A DNA stretch of 64,000 nt from Polyangium sp. 15x6. Lineage in GTDB: Bacteria; Myxococcota_A; Polyangia; Polyangiales; Polyangiaceae. Each line of letters starts with the position of its first letter. The stretch's first letter is position 1. A model generated the notes under the pieces. It did no database searches. It worked only from the letters and a program-made list of their open reading frames with translations, and had not been told where the DNA came from. The position numbers and the translations under genes are program-made. Shown here piece after piece: positions 52,361 to 62,108 of the stretch. Location: NCBI RefSeq assembly GCF_029960785.1, contig NZ_JASBQE010000010.1, forward strand, positions 1 through 64,000, in the 5' to 3' direction.

Positions 52361-54616
52361 TCAGGCATTGAGCAGCCACGCCGGCACGAGCGCGCTCGGC
52401 TTCGCCGTCGAGATCACCCAGAGCTGATGCGCCGCGCGTGTCGCCCCGATGTGCAGGAGGTGCCGCGACTCGTCGTCCGCCGGGTAGGTCGAGCCGTTCA
52501 CGTCGACCAGCACGACATAGTCGTACTCGAGGCCCTTCACCTGCCGGATCTCGGTGATGTCCACGCCCGGACGGAAGAGGAAGTCGAACGAGCGCACGCG
52601 GCGGAGGCTCGGAATCTCGGCCATCTTCAGCGCCTCGTAGTACGCGTCCGCCTGCTCGGGGTGGCGCGCGAGGATCGCCAGCGTGGCGCGCGGCTCGCGC
52701 GTGAAAAGCGGGCGGATCGAGTCCGCGAGGAACGCGACGGCCGCGCCCTGGCTCGGGAAGTGGTGATGCTCGACCGGCGCGCCCGTGCGCGGCGCGAGGG
52801 GCGGCGTGGGATCGGCGAGCGGGCCGAGGATGTCACGGGCGACCGCGAGGACCTCGCGCGTCGAGCGATACGCGATGCGTAGAGGCTCGATGTTGACCGA
52901 GGAGAGGCCGAGGTCTTCGAGGACACGGCTCCAGTCGCGGAAGCCCGAGTCCATGAAGAGGCGCTGCGCGGTGTCGCCCGCGAGCGTCACGGACTTCTGC
53001 TTGGATACGACGCCGAGCAGGACCGCGAGATCCACGGGCGCGAGGTCCTGCGCCTCGTCGACGAAGAGGTGCTCGACGACGTAGGGCTGTTTGCCCTTCT
53101 TGAGGTCGCCCTTGATGACCTGGTAAGCGCGCAGGAGGAGCGCGTCGTCCTCGGGATCGAGCAGCGCGCGCTCGTCCTCTTCGATGGGCTTGTCGTCGGC
53201 GCCGAGGCGCTCCTCTTCGGGATCCTCGTCCACGGGTTCGTCGGCGAGCGCCGCTTTGCGCTCGGCGCGATCGCCGGGATCACGATCGAGGACCGCAGGG
53301 CAACGCTCGGCGCACCAACGCCACGCCTGGCGGACCTTGTCCATGCTGAACTCGGGGTCGTTCGCAGAGGCGAACGCCTTCTCGATGCTGTCCTTGTCCG
53401 TGAGCAGATCGGCCCAGAACCAGAGGATGCCGCGCGAGTCCTTGCGGGTCGTGGGATCCTCGGCGTACGCCCTCGCGCGCTCTTCGAGCAGGCGCAGGAG
53501 CGCCGGGTGCGTCTTGTACCGCGTGACCGCGCTCGGGGTGTTCTCCTCGACCGGGACGTCGAGCCACGGGTAGGCGCGCACGCGCACGGCGCGGGCCCAC
53601 TCGGCGAAGGTCTCGACCTGGACCTGGCCGATGCCGAGCGCAGGCAAGACCTCGCTGATGTACGCCCGGAGCGCGGGGCTGCCGACGATGACGAGCATCT
53701 TGTCGCCGGAGAAGCGAGCGCGGTTGTTGAAGGCGAGGAAGGCCATGCGGTGGACGCCGATGGTCGTCTTGCCGCTGCCCGCGCCGCCCTGGATGACCAC
53801 GATGCCCGCATCGGGCCGCGAGATGAGCTCGAACTGGCGCGGGTCGAGGAGCGCGGCGATCTCGGGCAGGTGCCGATCCTCCTTCGCCGCGAAGCTCGCG
53901 CCCGTGCCGAGCGCGCCGCGCATGTCCTCGGGCCGAACGGCCTTGCCCTGCCCACCCGCGAGCACGACGGCGCGGCTGTCGAGCCGGCGATAGCCGTTCT
54001 CGACCCGCACGAAGACGCCCTGCGGCGCGGCGATGCGGTAGAGCTCGCCGTCCTCGATGGTGACCGTGCGCCGGGCGAGGACCTTGCCCTCGACCTCGCG
54101 GTCGCCGAAGGTCTCCTCGTACTCCGCGCCTTCCTCGTAGCGGTAATAGAGCTGGCTCACGGGCGCGTGGCGCCAGTCGACGATGCGTACGCCGGCCTTG
54201 GCGTCGACGTGCGTGGTGCGGCCGATGAGGACGTCGCGGTCCTGCTTGCCGCGCTCACGGAGGCGAAGGTGGCCGAAGTAGGGCGAGCGCGCGTCGACGG
54301 GCTCGGTGACGACCTCGGCGCGGCGCGCGGCGACGCCCGCGATACGCTCCATCTGCTGCACGAGCGCGGGGACGTCTTCGAGGCGGCTCGCCGCGATCTG
54401 GTCGCGCAGCGAGATCATCTGCGCCTCGTAGTCCTCCGTGGGCGGCGGACGCGAGGGCTTCACCGTCGCGAGGTGATCGCGGACGCGATCGAGGAGCGCT
54501 TGCTCCTCGCGAACGATCGCGAGCTCGTCCGCGCCGTTCGTCTGCGGCGTGCTTTGAAGGTTGCCCGAGCTCGACTCGGGACGAAGCGGCTGCGCGGTCG
54601 TCTGCTTGGCGGTCAC
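52361..54616 (-). CDS. HelD-like UvrD-family helicase
   Basis: A 751-residue protein starting at GTG 54616. An N-terminal coiled-coil-like arm (about 30-110, VREEQALLDRVRDHLATV) leads to FGHLRLRE and IVDWRHAPVSQLYYRYEEG, the block found in HelD proteins. Walker A GGAGSGKTTIGVHRMAFL, Walker B HLFVDEAQDLAP, AGDTAQRLF and KGLEYDYVVLVDVNG follow. HelD removes stalled or sigma-bound RNA polymerase from DNA with ATP. A normal DNA-repair UvrD would lack the arm. An acidic insert (DEPVDEDPEEERLGADDKP) lies in the middle. Confidence 0.85.
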   Translation of the reverse strand: MTAKQTTAQPLRPESSSGNLQSTPQTNGADELAIVREEQALLDRVRDHLATVKPSRPPPTEDYEAQMISLRDQIAASRLEDVPALVQQMERIAGVAARRAEVVTEPVDARSPYFGHLRLRERGKQDRDVLIGRTTHVDAKAGVRIVDWRHAPVSQLYYRYEEGAEYEETFGDREVEGKVLARRTVTIEDGELYRIAAPQGVFVRVENGYRRLDSRAVVLAGGQGKAVRPEDMRGALGTGASFAAKEDRHLPEIAALLDPRQFELISRPDAGIVVIQGGAGSGKTTIGVHRMAFLAFNNRARFSGDKMLVIVGSPALRAYISEVLPALGIGQVQVETFAEWARAVRVRAYPWLDVPVEENTPSAVTRYKTHPALLRLLEERARAYAEDPTTRKDSRGILWFWADLLTDKDSIEKAFASANDPEFSMDKVRQAWRWCAERCPAVLDRDPGDRAERKAALADEPVDEDPEEERLGADDKPIEEDERALLDPEDDALLLRAYQVIKGDLKKGKQPYVVEHLFVDEAQDLAPVDLAVLLGVVSKQKSVTLAGDTAQRLFMDSGFRDWSRVLEDLGLSSVNIEPLRIAYRSTREVLAVARDILGPLADPTPPLAPRTGAPVEHHHFPSQGAAVAFLADSIRPLFTREPRATLAILARHPEQADAYYEALKMAEIPSLRRVRSFDFLFRPGVDITEIRQVKGLEYDYVVLVDVNGSTYPADDESRHLLHIGATRAAHQLWVISTAKPSALVPAWLLNA

Positions 54617-54887
54617 GGTGGATTACGTAGCGCGCGGAGCGGGGTTGGGAGGGACGGGTCCCTCGATTTCCATTTCCATCCGTCGCTGTCCGGAGGACCG
54701 GTGGACGGACGGCTGCACTCGCGGATGTTCCGGAAAAAGGGCCTCGCCGCGAGGCGACCGCGCGTTTTGACCCATCCTTCCGGGCCGCGCAAGGGTTTGT
54801 CGGGGGAGGGTCGCGCGCTCGGGCGGACCGGTTCGGCCGCCCGGGCAAGAGATGACGGTGGGGCGAAAGTGGTGGCAGCGGCGCGCG

Positions 54888-56516
54888 TCAGGTGCGCGCT
54901 TCGGCGGGCGCCGGGCTCGCCTCGGAGACCGAGGCCATCGACGGCCTGCGCGCGTTCTCTTTCGTGCGGACGTCACGCACCTCGACGTGGACACCGCGCA
55001 GCGCCGCGGAGACCTGGAAGTCCTCGATCACCTCGAGGATGTCCTGATCGATGAACTCGGCGCGGGTGCCGTCGATGATGACCGACGAGCCGTCGGGGAT
55101 GCGCTTGAGGACGCCGATGAACGTCGCCTTGTTGAGGAAGGAGACGTCCTTCTTGAACGTGATCACGCGCTTCTTGCCCTCCTTCACGATCGTGAACGCC
55201 GCGCGCATGTGGCTGCGCAGGACGAAGCCGACGCCGACGACGATGCCCGCGAGGATGCCGCGCAGAAGGTCGGTGAGGAGGATGGCGGAGATGGTGAAGA
55301 CGAACGGGATGAGCTGATCCCAGCCGAGCTTGTACATCTTCTTGAAGAGCTCGGGCTTGGCCAGCTTGTAGCCGGTCATGAGCAGGATCGACGCGAGGCA
55401 CGCGAGCGGGATCATGTTGAGGAACCGGCCGATGAAGAGGACGGCGAGCAGCAGGAAGAGGCCGTGGAAGGCCGTCGCAGCCCGCGTCCGTCCGCCGGCG
55501 TTGATGTTCGCGCTGGAGCGGACGATCACGCTCGTCACGGGCAAGCCACCGAGCAGGCCGCTCGCCGCGTTGCCGACGCCCTGCGCGATGAGCTCACGGT
55601 CGAGCGGGGTGTTGCGCTTCCACGGGTCGAGTTTGTCCACGGCCTCGATGCTGAGCAGCGTCTCGAGGCTCGCGACGATGCCGATCGTCAGCGCGACGAT
55701 GTAGACCTGCGGGTTCGAGAGCGCGGCGAAGGTCGGCGTGCGGAGCTGGCCGAGCGCGCCGCTCACGCCGTCGTAGGCGGGCAACGTGACGAGGTGCGTC
55801 TGCTCGAGCGCGATGGGCAAGTTCGCCTTGCGGAAGAGGAGGTTGAGCCCGGTGCCAACGACGACGACGACGAGCGCGCCGGGGAGCCACGAGAGCTTGC
55901 GCAGCCGCTCGGTTTTCTCCCAGAGGACGAGGATGCCCATGGAGACCGCGCTGATGACGAGCGCGCCACGCTCGAGGCGGCCGAAGGCGTGGAGGATCAT
56001 CGTGAACGTGTTCTCCTCCTCGGAGACCACGAACTGCTCGGAGCCCTCCTGATCGAGGTCGTACCCGACGGCGTGCGGGAACTGCTTGAGGATCAGGATG
56101 AGGCCAATCGCGGCGAGCATCCCTTTGATGACGGACGAAGGGATGAGGTAGACGGCCGTGCCGAGGCGCGCGACGCCGAGGATCACTTGCAGGAGGCCGC
56201 CGAGGACGACGGCGACGAGGAAGTTCTCGAAGCTGCCGAGCTTGTCGATGCCCGCGAGGACGATCGCCGTGAGGCCCGCGGCCGGGCCGCACACGCTGAG
56301 CGACGAGCGACTCATGAGCGGGATGAAGAGCCCGCCGATCACACCCGCCGTGAGGCCCGCAAAGAGCGGGGCATTCGACGCGAGCGCGACGCCGAGGCAC
56401 AGCGGCAGCGCCACGAGGAACACGACGAGGCCCGCGGGCAGGTCGTACTTGAGATTCGCGAGCGGGCTGAGATTCGGCCGCGTCACACCGGCGCCGCTCG
56501 TCTTCGCGTTGGCCAT
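54888..56516 (-). CDS. SulP family anion transporter with STAS domain
   Basis: A 542-residue protein with about 12-14 hydrophobic segments. LKYDLPAGLVVFLVALPLCLGVALASNAP, SLSVCGPAAGLTAIV, and IVASLETLLSIEAVDKLD are family landmarks; the last 110 residues form a STAS domain (SFLNKATFIGVLKRIPDGSSVIIDGTRAEFIDQDILEVI). It probably carries sulfate, bicarbonate or another oxyanion across the inner membrane. ATG 56516 has AAGGAA upstream. No carbonic anhydrase is adjacent, though many relatives sit next to one. Confidence 0.9.
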   Translation of the reverse strand: MANAKTSGAGVTRPNLSPLANLKYDLPAGLVVFLVALPLCLGVALASNAPLFAGLTAGVIGGLFIPLMSRSSLSVCGPAAGLTAIVLAGIDKLGSFENFLVAVVLGGLLQVILGVARLGTAVYLIPSSVIKGMLAAIGLILILKQFPHAVGYDLDQEGSEQFVVSEEENTFTMILHAFGRLERGALVISAVSMGILVLWEKTERLRKLSWLPGALVVVVVGTGLNLLFRKANLPIALEQTHLVTLPAYDGVSGALGQLRTPTFAALSNPQVYIVALTIGIVASLETLLSIEAVDKLDPWKRNTPLDRELIAQGVGNAASGLLGGLPVTSVIVRSSANINAGGRTRAATAFHGLFLLLAVLFIGRFLNMIPLACLASILLMTGYKLAKPELFKKMYKLGWDQLIPFVFTISAILLTDLLRGILAGIVVGVGFVLRSHMRAAFTIVKEGKKRVITFKKDVSFLNKATFIGVLKRIPDGSSVIIDGTRAEFIDQDILEVIEDFQVSAALRGVHVEVRDVRTKENARRPSMASVSEASPAPAEART

Positions 56517-56760
56517 CGCTTCCTTGCTCCGTATCCGGCTTGTTTTCCCCACCGCTGAAGGAACGGTAGGGGAGTAGCGTGCACGGCAAACCCCGGCAAT
56601 CGCCGAGTCCGACGCACGCGAATTCATCCGAACTCGAAGGATCGCACAAACACGGCGCAAGAGCGAATCGCGGGCGGTTCCGTGTTCCAAAGTACGCAGT
56701 CTGGCCGGGGTCCACGGCGGTCTTGAGACCGAGGCGCACTGGGCTTATGGGTTTTCATGC

Positions 56761-57162
56761 ATGGAACGCTCCTTTCCGGATGACGCGCTTCCCCTCCACG
56801 ACCTGATCCTGCGCTCCTTCCGGCAACGGGATGCGCTCTTCCACCTGGTGCTCGCGACGTATCGCGTGGAGCTCACAGGGGTGCTCAGTCGCGCCGCGAA
56901 GACCGGGTTCGAGATCGGGGACGCGAACACGGTGATCGATCTGGCCGATCTGATCGCGGCGGCCGCACGCGCGATGGATCTCACGGCGATCCGCAAGGAC
57001 GCGCTGTCGCTCAGGACCTTCGCGTCCGCTGCCCAGGACGGCGGCGAGCAAGAGGAGGGCAAGGTGCTCCTCGCAGGGCTCCGTCTGATCGATCGGATCC
57101 TCGACGAGGCCAAAGAGCGCGCGAAGGCGGCCGAGCCGTCCACGCCGCCGGTCCTGAACTAG
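56761..57162 (+). CDS. Hypothetical helical protein, 133 residues
   Basis: A helical protein (DLILRSFRQRDALFHLVLATYRVEL, ANTVIDLADLIAAAARAMDL, KVLLAGLRLIDRILDEAKERA) without signal peptide or membrane segment. The ATG at 56761 has no evident ribosome-binding site. No family is recognised. It is separated from the divergent SulP gene by about 240 bases containing promoter space but no clear consensus. Confidence 0.65.
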   Translation: MERSFPDDALPLHDLILRSFRQRDALFHLVLATYRVELTGVLSRAAKTGFEIGDANTVIDLADLIAAAARAMDLTAIRKDALSLRTFASAAQDGGEQEEGKVLLAGLRLIDRILDEAKERAKAAEPSTPPVLN

Positions 57163-57300
57163 CCGGGCGCGAGGGTTCGCCGTGTCACCCCGGTGCGCAC
57201 GCGTCCCCCGAGCCCCCTGGCGCGGTCCGTGCTGCACCGCGCGCCGCGGACGTCCGTGCCGGCGTGATACGCCGAGGAGCGGCACCTCCGCGCGCACCCC

Positions 57301-58335
57301 ATGAGCACCTGCGCCGTCTCCATGCCCTCCGCCCGCTCCGCACGTAGCCCGCAAAGGCGCGCCGTCGCGAGCGCACCGATGCGCGTGTCGTTCGCCGGAG
57401 GCGGCACCGATCTCCCGCCCTTCATCGAGGGTCTGCCCGGACGTGTCGTGGGCAGCGCGATCGGCCTCCGCGTGCGAGCGCTCGTGGAGCCGTTCGATCG
57501 AGGCTGGGTGCGGCTCGAGGTGCCCGTGGCGGACGAGTCGACCACGCGTCGAAGCCACGAGCCGCCGTCGAGCGAGCTCGCGTTCCGACTGCTGGAAGCC
57601 GCGCTCGCGCACACGGGCGTGACGGACGGCGTGAAGCTCCGGATCGACACCGACGTCGCGCCGGGCGCAGGGCTCGGCGGGAGCGCGTCGACCGCGGTGG
57701 CCACGCTGTCGGCGCTGCGGTGGAGCGTGGGCGAAGTGACGGCCGAGGAGGAGCTCGCGCGCGAGGCGACGACGATGGAGCGCGAAGGTCTGTCGATCGT
57801 GTGCGGCGCGCAGGACGCGATCTTCGCCGCGTGCGGCGGTCTGCTCGACCTCGCGTTCGGCGAGGCGGGGTGCACGCGGATCGAGCGGATCACGCCGGAA
57901 AAAGAGCTCGCGGCGGAGCTCGAAGCGGGGCTCTTGCTCGTCGACACGCACGTGCGGCGCGTGTCGGGCGAGGTGCTCGGGCAGGTCGACGCGGCGGCGG
58001 CGCTCGCGAACGTGGCGGAGCTCGTGGAGTCCGCGACGGAGGTGTCTGCGGCGCTGCGCGAGGGATCGCTCGCGCGCGCTCTCGCGGGGATGCGAAGGAC
58101 CGCGATGGCCAAGGTGCGGCGCGCGCCGGAGGCGAGCGCACTCGCGACGGAGCTCGGCGACAAGCTCGCGGGGCTCGGCGTGGAGGTGATCCGCGCGTGC
58201 GGCGCAGGCGGAGGCGGACACGTGCTCGTATGGGCGCCCGAGGCGCGTCACGCGGAGATCTTGCGCGCACTCGGCCCTGCGACCGTGCGAAGGCCCGCGC
58301 TCTCCGCGCCCGGCGTACGGATCGAGCCGGCCTAG
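57301..58335 (+). CDS. GHMP kinase, heptose-7-phosphate-kinase-like
   Basis: A 344-residue sugar kinase. APMRVSFAGGGTDLPPF matches the start of D-glycero-D-manno-heptose 7-phosphate kinases (HddA-like) and related sugar kinases. GAGLGGSASTAVA is the ATP-binding motif and CGAGGGGHVLVW the C-terminal motif. It likely phosphorylates a heptose or other sugar for a GDP-sugar used in surface polysaccharide; no partner isomerase or guanylyltransferase is nearby. The first 25 residues are Arg/Ser-rich and not family-like, so the true start may be the second ATG (57322) or later. Confidence 0.8.
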   Translation: MSTCAVSMPSARSARSPQRRAVASAPMRVSFAGGGTDLPPFIEGLPGRVVGSAIGLRVRALVEPFDRGWVRLEVPVADESTTRRSHEPPSSELAFRLLEAALAHTGVTDGVKLRIDTDVAPGAGLGGSASTAVATLSALRWSVGEVTAEEELAREATTMEREGLSIVCGAQDAIFAACGGLLDLAFGEAGCTRIERITPEKELAAELEAGLLLVDTHVRRVSGEVLGQVDAAAALANVAELVESATEVSAALREGSLARALAGMRRTAMAKVRRAPEASALATELGDKLAGLGVEVIRACGAGGGGHVLVWAPEARHAEILRALGPATVRRPALSAPGVRIEPA

Positions 58336-58336
58336 C

Positions 58337-59371
58337 CTAGGGGATCAGCACGACGCGGCCGAAGACGGCGCGCGCTTCGAGCAGGGAGTGCGCTTCGGCG
58401 GCGTAGCGGAGCGGGAGCTTGCGATCGATCACCGCGCGCAGCGCGCCCGAGGCCGCGAGGTCGAGCACGTGTGCGAAATCCTGCCGCGTGCAGGAGGCCG
58501 ACCCGGCGATCGTATGACTCCAAAGGATCAGCGCGCCGAGCTTGATCGAGACTTTGGCCTGGTCGATGTTGCCCACGACGATCATGCGTCCGCCGCGGCG
58601 CAGCGCCTTCAACGCGGAGCCGAAGGTAGCGCTGCCGGTCAGCTCGAGCGCTACGTCGACGGGGCCGCCGAGGCGCGCTTTGACGTCGTCCTCGAATCGG
58701 CCGTCGGGGCTCACGAGGACCTCGTGCGCGCCGAGATCGGCGAGGGCAGCGGCCTTCGAGGGGCTGCCGGTCACGGCGACGACGCGGGCGCCGAGGTGCC
58801 GCGCGACCTGGATCGCCGCGGTGCCGACACCGCCGCTCGCGCCCGTGATGAGCACGGTCTCGCCCGCGGCGAGCCGCGCGCGGGAAGCAAGCGCCTGGTA
58901 GGCGACGCCCGCGGTACACATGAGCGTCGAGGCGTCCTCGAGCGGGACGGACGCGGGGACCTTCACGAGGGCCCGGTGGTGCGCGACGACGAGCTCGGCG
59001 TAACCGCCGTCGACGGTGTGGCCGAAGCTCTGATAGGCGCGCTCGCAGAGGAGCTCCTCGCCGCCCGCGCAGCGCGGGCATTCGCCGCAGCTCGGCCGGT
59101 GCAGGTTGGCCACGCGATCGCCCGGGGCAAACCCGGCGCGCGCCGCCTCCTCGCCCACGGATTCGACCTCGCCGGCGAACTCGTGGCCGAGGATCGTGGG
59201 CAGCTTCATCAGCGGGAAGCCGCCGCGCCGATCGATGAGATCACGACCGCAAACGGCCGAGGCGCGGACGCGGACGAGGACCTCGTCGGCCGCGGGGACG
59301 GGGTCGGGCGTGTTCGGAGACGGGACGAGTTTGTCCGGTCCGCCGGTCTCGTGAAGGACGACGGCGCGCAT
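58337..59371 (-). CDS. Zinc-type alcohol dehydrogenase / quinone reductase family oxidoreductase
   Basis: A 344-residue MDR enzyme. Catalytic-zinc residues are in AVCGRDLIDRRGG and GHEFAGEVESVG; structural-zinc Cys in CGECPRCAGGEELLCE; coenzyme-binding GASGGVGTAAIQVARHLGARVV. It oxidises or reduces an alcohol or carbonyl with NAD(P). The substrate is not evident. Only one base separates its ATG from the Ddl stop, so the two are co-transcribed. Confidence 0.87.
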   Translation of the reverse strand: MRAVVLHETGGPDKLVPSPNTPDPVPAADEVLVRVRASAVCGRDLIDRRGGFPLMKLPTILGHEFAGEVESVGEEAARAGFAPGDRVANLHRPSCGECPRCAGGEELLCERAYQSFGHTVDGGYAELVVAHHRALVKVPASVPLEDASTLMCTAGVAYQALASRARLAAGETVLITGASGGVGTAAIQVARHLGARVVAVTGSPSKAAALADLGAHEVLVSPDGRFEDDVKARLGGPVDVALELTGSATFGSALKALRRGGRMIVVGNIDQAKVSIKLGALILWSHTIAGSASCTRQDFAHVLDLAASGALRAVIDRKLPLRYAAEAHSLLEARAVFGRVVLIP

Positions 59372-59372
59372 G

Positions 59373-60491
59373 TCAGGTCGAGGTCCGGAGCTTGCGACGG
59401 CGCTCGGACCGCGCGAGCGCGAGGTCGATGAGGCGCGCGACGAGCTCGCGCGGCGGGATGCCGCTCGCCTCCCAGAGCTTCGGATACATCGAGATCGAGG
59501 TGAAGCCGGGCAGCGTGTTGATCTCGTTCACGTAGACCTCACCGCCCTTCGACATGAAGAGGTCGATCCGCGCGAGGCCGGAGGCTTCGAGGACGCGGAA
59601 GGTGCGCAGCGCGAGGAGCTGCACGGCGCGCGTCTCGGCGTCGGTGAGGTCGGCCGGGACGCGCGTGGTCACGCCGCGTTCGTCGATGTACTTGGCGGCG
59701 TACGAGTAAAACCCGTCCGGGTGATCGACCACGATCTCGCCCGGGATGCTCACGATGGGCTCCTCGTCGCCGAGGACCGCGCACTCGATCTCGCGCGCGC
59801 CCTCGACGCCCTGCTCGACGACGATCTTGGTGTCGAACTCGAACGCGAGGCTGATCGCGTCGGCGAGCGCCTCGTACGTCTTCACCTTCGTCACGCCGAC
59901 CGACGAGCCGAGGTTCGCGGGTTTGACGAAGAGCGGGAGCGCGAGCCTCTCGCAACGCGCGAGGACCTCGCTCGGATCCCGCTCCCACGCGAGGCGACGC
60001 ACGGTCTCGTAAGGGACGAGGGGCAGCTCGTCCTGCGCGAGCAGGCGCTTCATCACGTCCTTGTCCATGCCCACGGCCGAGCCGAGCACGCCCGAGCCGA
60101 CGTACGGCACACCCGCGAGCTCGAGCAGGCCCTGCACGGAGCCGTCCTCGCCCAGCGGCCCGTGCAGCACGGGGAAGACCACGTCGATCGCCTGCGAGGA
60201 TCCGCCGATCGTGAGCGCCGCCTCGCCGGCCGGGCTCGGATGCGCGAGGAGCGCGACGTCGGGGGCCGACTGGTTGAGGCGCGCGAGGCGCGGATCACGC
60301 GAGGCGCCGAGGAGGAGCGCCTCCTCCTGCAAGAGCCACCGGCCCGCCTTGTCGATGCCGATGAGGACGGGCTCGAAGCGATCCCGATCGAGGGCCTCGA
60401 CGACGTTGCGGGCCGAAAGGAGGGAGATCTCGTGCTCGGCAGAGCGACCGCCGAAGAGCACGGCGACACGGAGCTTGCGCGGGGCGCTCAT
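59373..60491 (-). CDS. ddl: D-alanine--D-alanine ligase
   Basis: A 372-residue ATP-grasp enzyme. VLFGGRSAEHEISLLSA opens the family; GEDGSVQGLLELAGVPYVGSGVLGS, LFVKPANLGSSVGV and the C-terminal RIDLFMSKGGEVYVNEINTLPGFTSISMYPKL form the D-Ala and ATP sites. It makes the D-Ala-D-Ala dipeptide for peptidoglycan. It is not in a division-cell-wall cluster here but leads the alcohol dehydrogenase gene by one base. ATG 60491 fits the family start. Confidence 0.95.
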   Translation of the reverse strand: MSAPRKLRVAVLFGGRSAEHEISLLSARNVVEALDRDRFEPVLIGIDKAGRWLLQEEALLLGASRDPRLARLNQSAPDVALLAHPSPAGEAALTIGGSSQAIDVVFPVLHGPLGEDGSVQGLLELAGVPYVGSGVLGSAVGMDKDVMKRLLAQDELPLVPYETVRRLAWERDPSEVLARCERLALPLFVKPANLGSSVGVTKVKTYEALADAISLAFEFDTKIVVEQGVEGAREIECAVLGDEEPIVSIPGEIVVDHPDGFYSYAAKYIDERGVTTRVPADLTDAETRAVQLLALRTFRVLEASGLARIDLFMSKGGEVYVNEINTLPGFTSISMYPKLWEASGIPPRELVARLIDLALARSERRRKLRTST

Positions 60492-60591
60492 GAAGGCCGC
60501 ACCCTAGCAGGGTGCTCGGGCCCGGTGAAACATCCGGCCGAGGAGGCTCGATCCACGCAGGATCGAGCGGCCCTGCCACAGTCGAGCCCGG

Positions 60592-60939
60592 TTACTCCTT
60601 GGACTCGTCTGCGACGATGAACGCCTTGCGAATCGTGTCGACCGCGACGCGCTTCAAGACGTGTCCATCCGCGAGCTCGACGTCCACCGTGGTCACGCGG
60701 CCCTTCTGGTGGCCGACGCGCGTGACGTGGATACGCGCGCCTTTGCTGAGCGCTGCGTCGCGCAGGGTCACGTCCTCGGTCGCGACGAGATACATCCCCA
60801 CGCCGATCTCGCGTGGCTCGCCGGCCGCAGGCGCGTCGTTCGTATCCGGCGTGTCTGCGTGGGCGACGCTCGACGTGGCCACGAGGCCCGCCGAAGCGGC
60901 GACCAGGGTCAGGAGCGAGGACAAAAGCCGCGCGCGCAT
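60592..60939 (-). CDS. Small secreted protein of unknown function
   Basis: A 115-residue protein with a signal peptide (LLTLVAASAGLVATSSVAHAD). The mature domain is beta-rich (GVGMYLVATEDVTLRD, GARIHVTRVGHQKGRVTTVDVEL, HVLKRVAVDTIRKAFIV), reminiscent of SH3-like folds but without a firm match. ATG 60939 has AGGA nine bases upstream; ATG 60948 would add three residues. Likely periplasmic. Confidence 0.65.
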   Translation of the reverse strand: MRARLLSSLLTLVAASAGLVATSSVAHADTPDTNDAPAAGEPREIGVGMYLVATEDVTLRDAALSKGARIHVTRVGHQKGRVTTVDVELADGHVLKRVAVDTIRKAFIVADESKE

Positions 60940-61001
60940 GCCCACCATCCTACAAGATTCCCGCGATCGAAGCTCGACTTTTCACCGGGCGGCCGCGGCC
61001 T

Positions 61002-61610
61002 TCACGATTCTTTGGGACGCCAACCATCGAGCGCCTTCTCCACGAAGAGCAGGCGGTCCTGACCCCAGAACAAGAGGTCGTCGACGAGGAAGCTCGGCGC
61101 GCCGCAGACCCCGATCCGCTCGGCCTGCTCGGTAACGTCCTTGAGGCGCTGCTTCATCCGCTCGTCCGCCGTCGCAGCCACGAGCGCGGCGCCATCGAGC
61201 CCCACGGAGGTCGCGACATCCACGAGGACCTCGTCCGCGGAGATGTCGCGATCAAGGGCCCAGTAAGCGCGGTACACAGCGGCGACGAGCGCGGAGACAC
61301 GGTCCTCCGGCGCTGCGAGCACCATCCGCAGCGGCTTGACCGTGTTCATGGGGAAGCGCGAGGCGAAGCGGAACGGGACGCCCCAGTGATCCGCCCAGCG
61401 ATGAAGGTCCGCCCTCACGAGCTTTTGCTTGGGCTCGGGCATGGCGAAGAGCGGGACGTTGGGAGTGCCGATCGCCTTGAAGAGGGCGCCGAGCAGGAAG
61501 GGCCGATACACGAGCGAGGCGCCCTTCCGCGCAGCGAGGTCCTCGATCTGCGTGGAAGCGAGGTAGGCGAAGGGGCTCGAGAAATCGAAGAAGAACTCGA
61601 CGCGCTTCAT
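61002..61610 (-). CDS. DsbA-fold 2-hydroxychromene-2-carboxylate isomerase-like protein
   Basis: A 202-residue thioredoxin-fold protein. It begins VEFFFDFSSPFAYLAS, the glutathione-binding Ser-Pro-Phe element of HCCA isomerases and kappa-class GSTs, with no CxxC. LLGALFKAIG, RFPMNTVKPLRM and the C-terminal ERIGVCGAPSFLVDDLLFWGQDRL match the family. It probably isomerises or conjugates an aromatic substrate using glutathione. ATG 61610 is chosen; an in-frame GTG at 61625 is also possible. Confidence 0.85.
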   Translation of the reverse strand: MKRVEFFFDFSSPFAYLASTQIEDLAARKGASLVYRPFLLGALFKAIGTPNVPLFAMPEPKQKLVRADLHRWADHWGVPFRFASRFPMNTVKPLRMVLAAPEDRVSALVAAVYRAYWALDRDISADEVLVDVATSVGLDGAALVAATADERMKQRLKDVTEQAERIGVCGAPSFLVDDLLFWGQDRLLFVEKALDGWRPKES

Positions 61611-61736
61611 GGAGGTTCGGAACACGAGATTCGACCGAGGTTCACGCGGGGCTCAACCCAAAATTCTTCCGTCCGCGATCCGGGCCCAAAGCCCGGCGAG
61701 GGGGCCGTGTCGGAAGGAGCGAACGGAGGCACGACG

Positions 61737-61988
61737 ATGCGAAAGACGACGATGATCCTGCTCGCGACCCTCGGCACGACCCTCTTCACGAGCGCGGCGT
61801 ACGCGGAGCCCAAGAAGGAGAAGGCCGAGAACTACGGCTACACGTTCGAGGACGACGACCTTCTCGGGGGCGACCTCGGCGTCCAGACCGGCATGATCAA
61901 GGTCCGGCAGAAGGGGACGCGCGACAAGCTGATCCGCCCGCGCGTGCAGTTCGTGAACGAGCTCCTGAAGTCCGTCGAAGCGCTCTGA
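61737..61988 (+). CDS. Small secreted protein with conserved acidic motif
   Basis: An 83-residue product from ATG 61737, preceded by GGAGG. The first 23 residues (MILLATLGTTLFTSAAYA) are a signal peptide. The mature 60 residues contain YGYTFEDDDLLGGDLG and a basic second half (IKVRQKGTRDKLIRPRVQFVNELL). No family is recognised beyond its orderly, likely conserved look. Probably periplasmic; function unknown. Confidence 0.7.
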   Translation: MRKTTMILLATLGTTLFTSAAYAEPKKEKAENYGYTFEDDDLLGGDLGVQTGMIKVRQKGTRDKLIRPRVQFVNELLKSVEAL

Positions 61989-62108
61989 GCCGCGACCTTC
62001 CGGACGACGACCCACCCCGCCTCTCTCCCTACACATCCACTCGCATCGTCACGCAGAGCGCCTCCGCGCGGGCCGAGCTTCGCCCGCCCGCGCGGAGAGG
62101 CTCGTCCC

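Noticed and set aside
54852-56558. A 568-codon plus-strand frame antisense to the SulP transporter
   Set aside because: Very high Glu/Asp/Arg content without hydrophobic core; explained by the complement of transmembrane codons.
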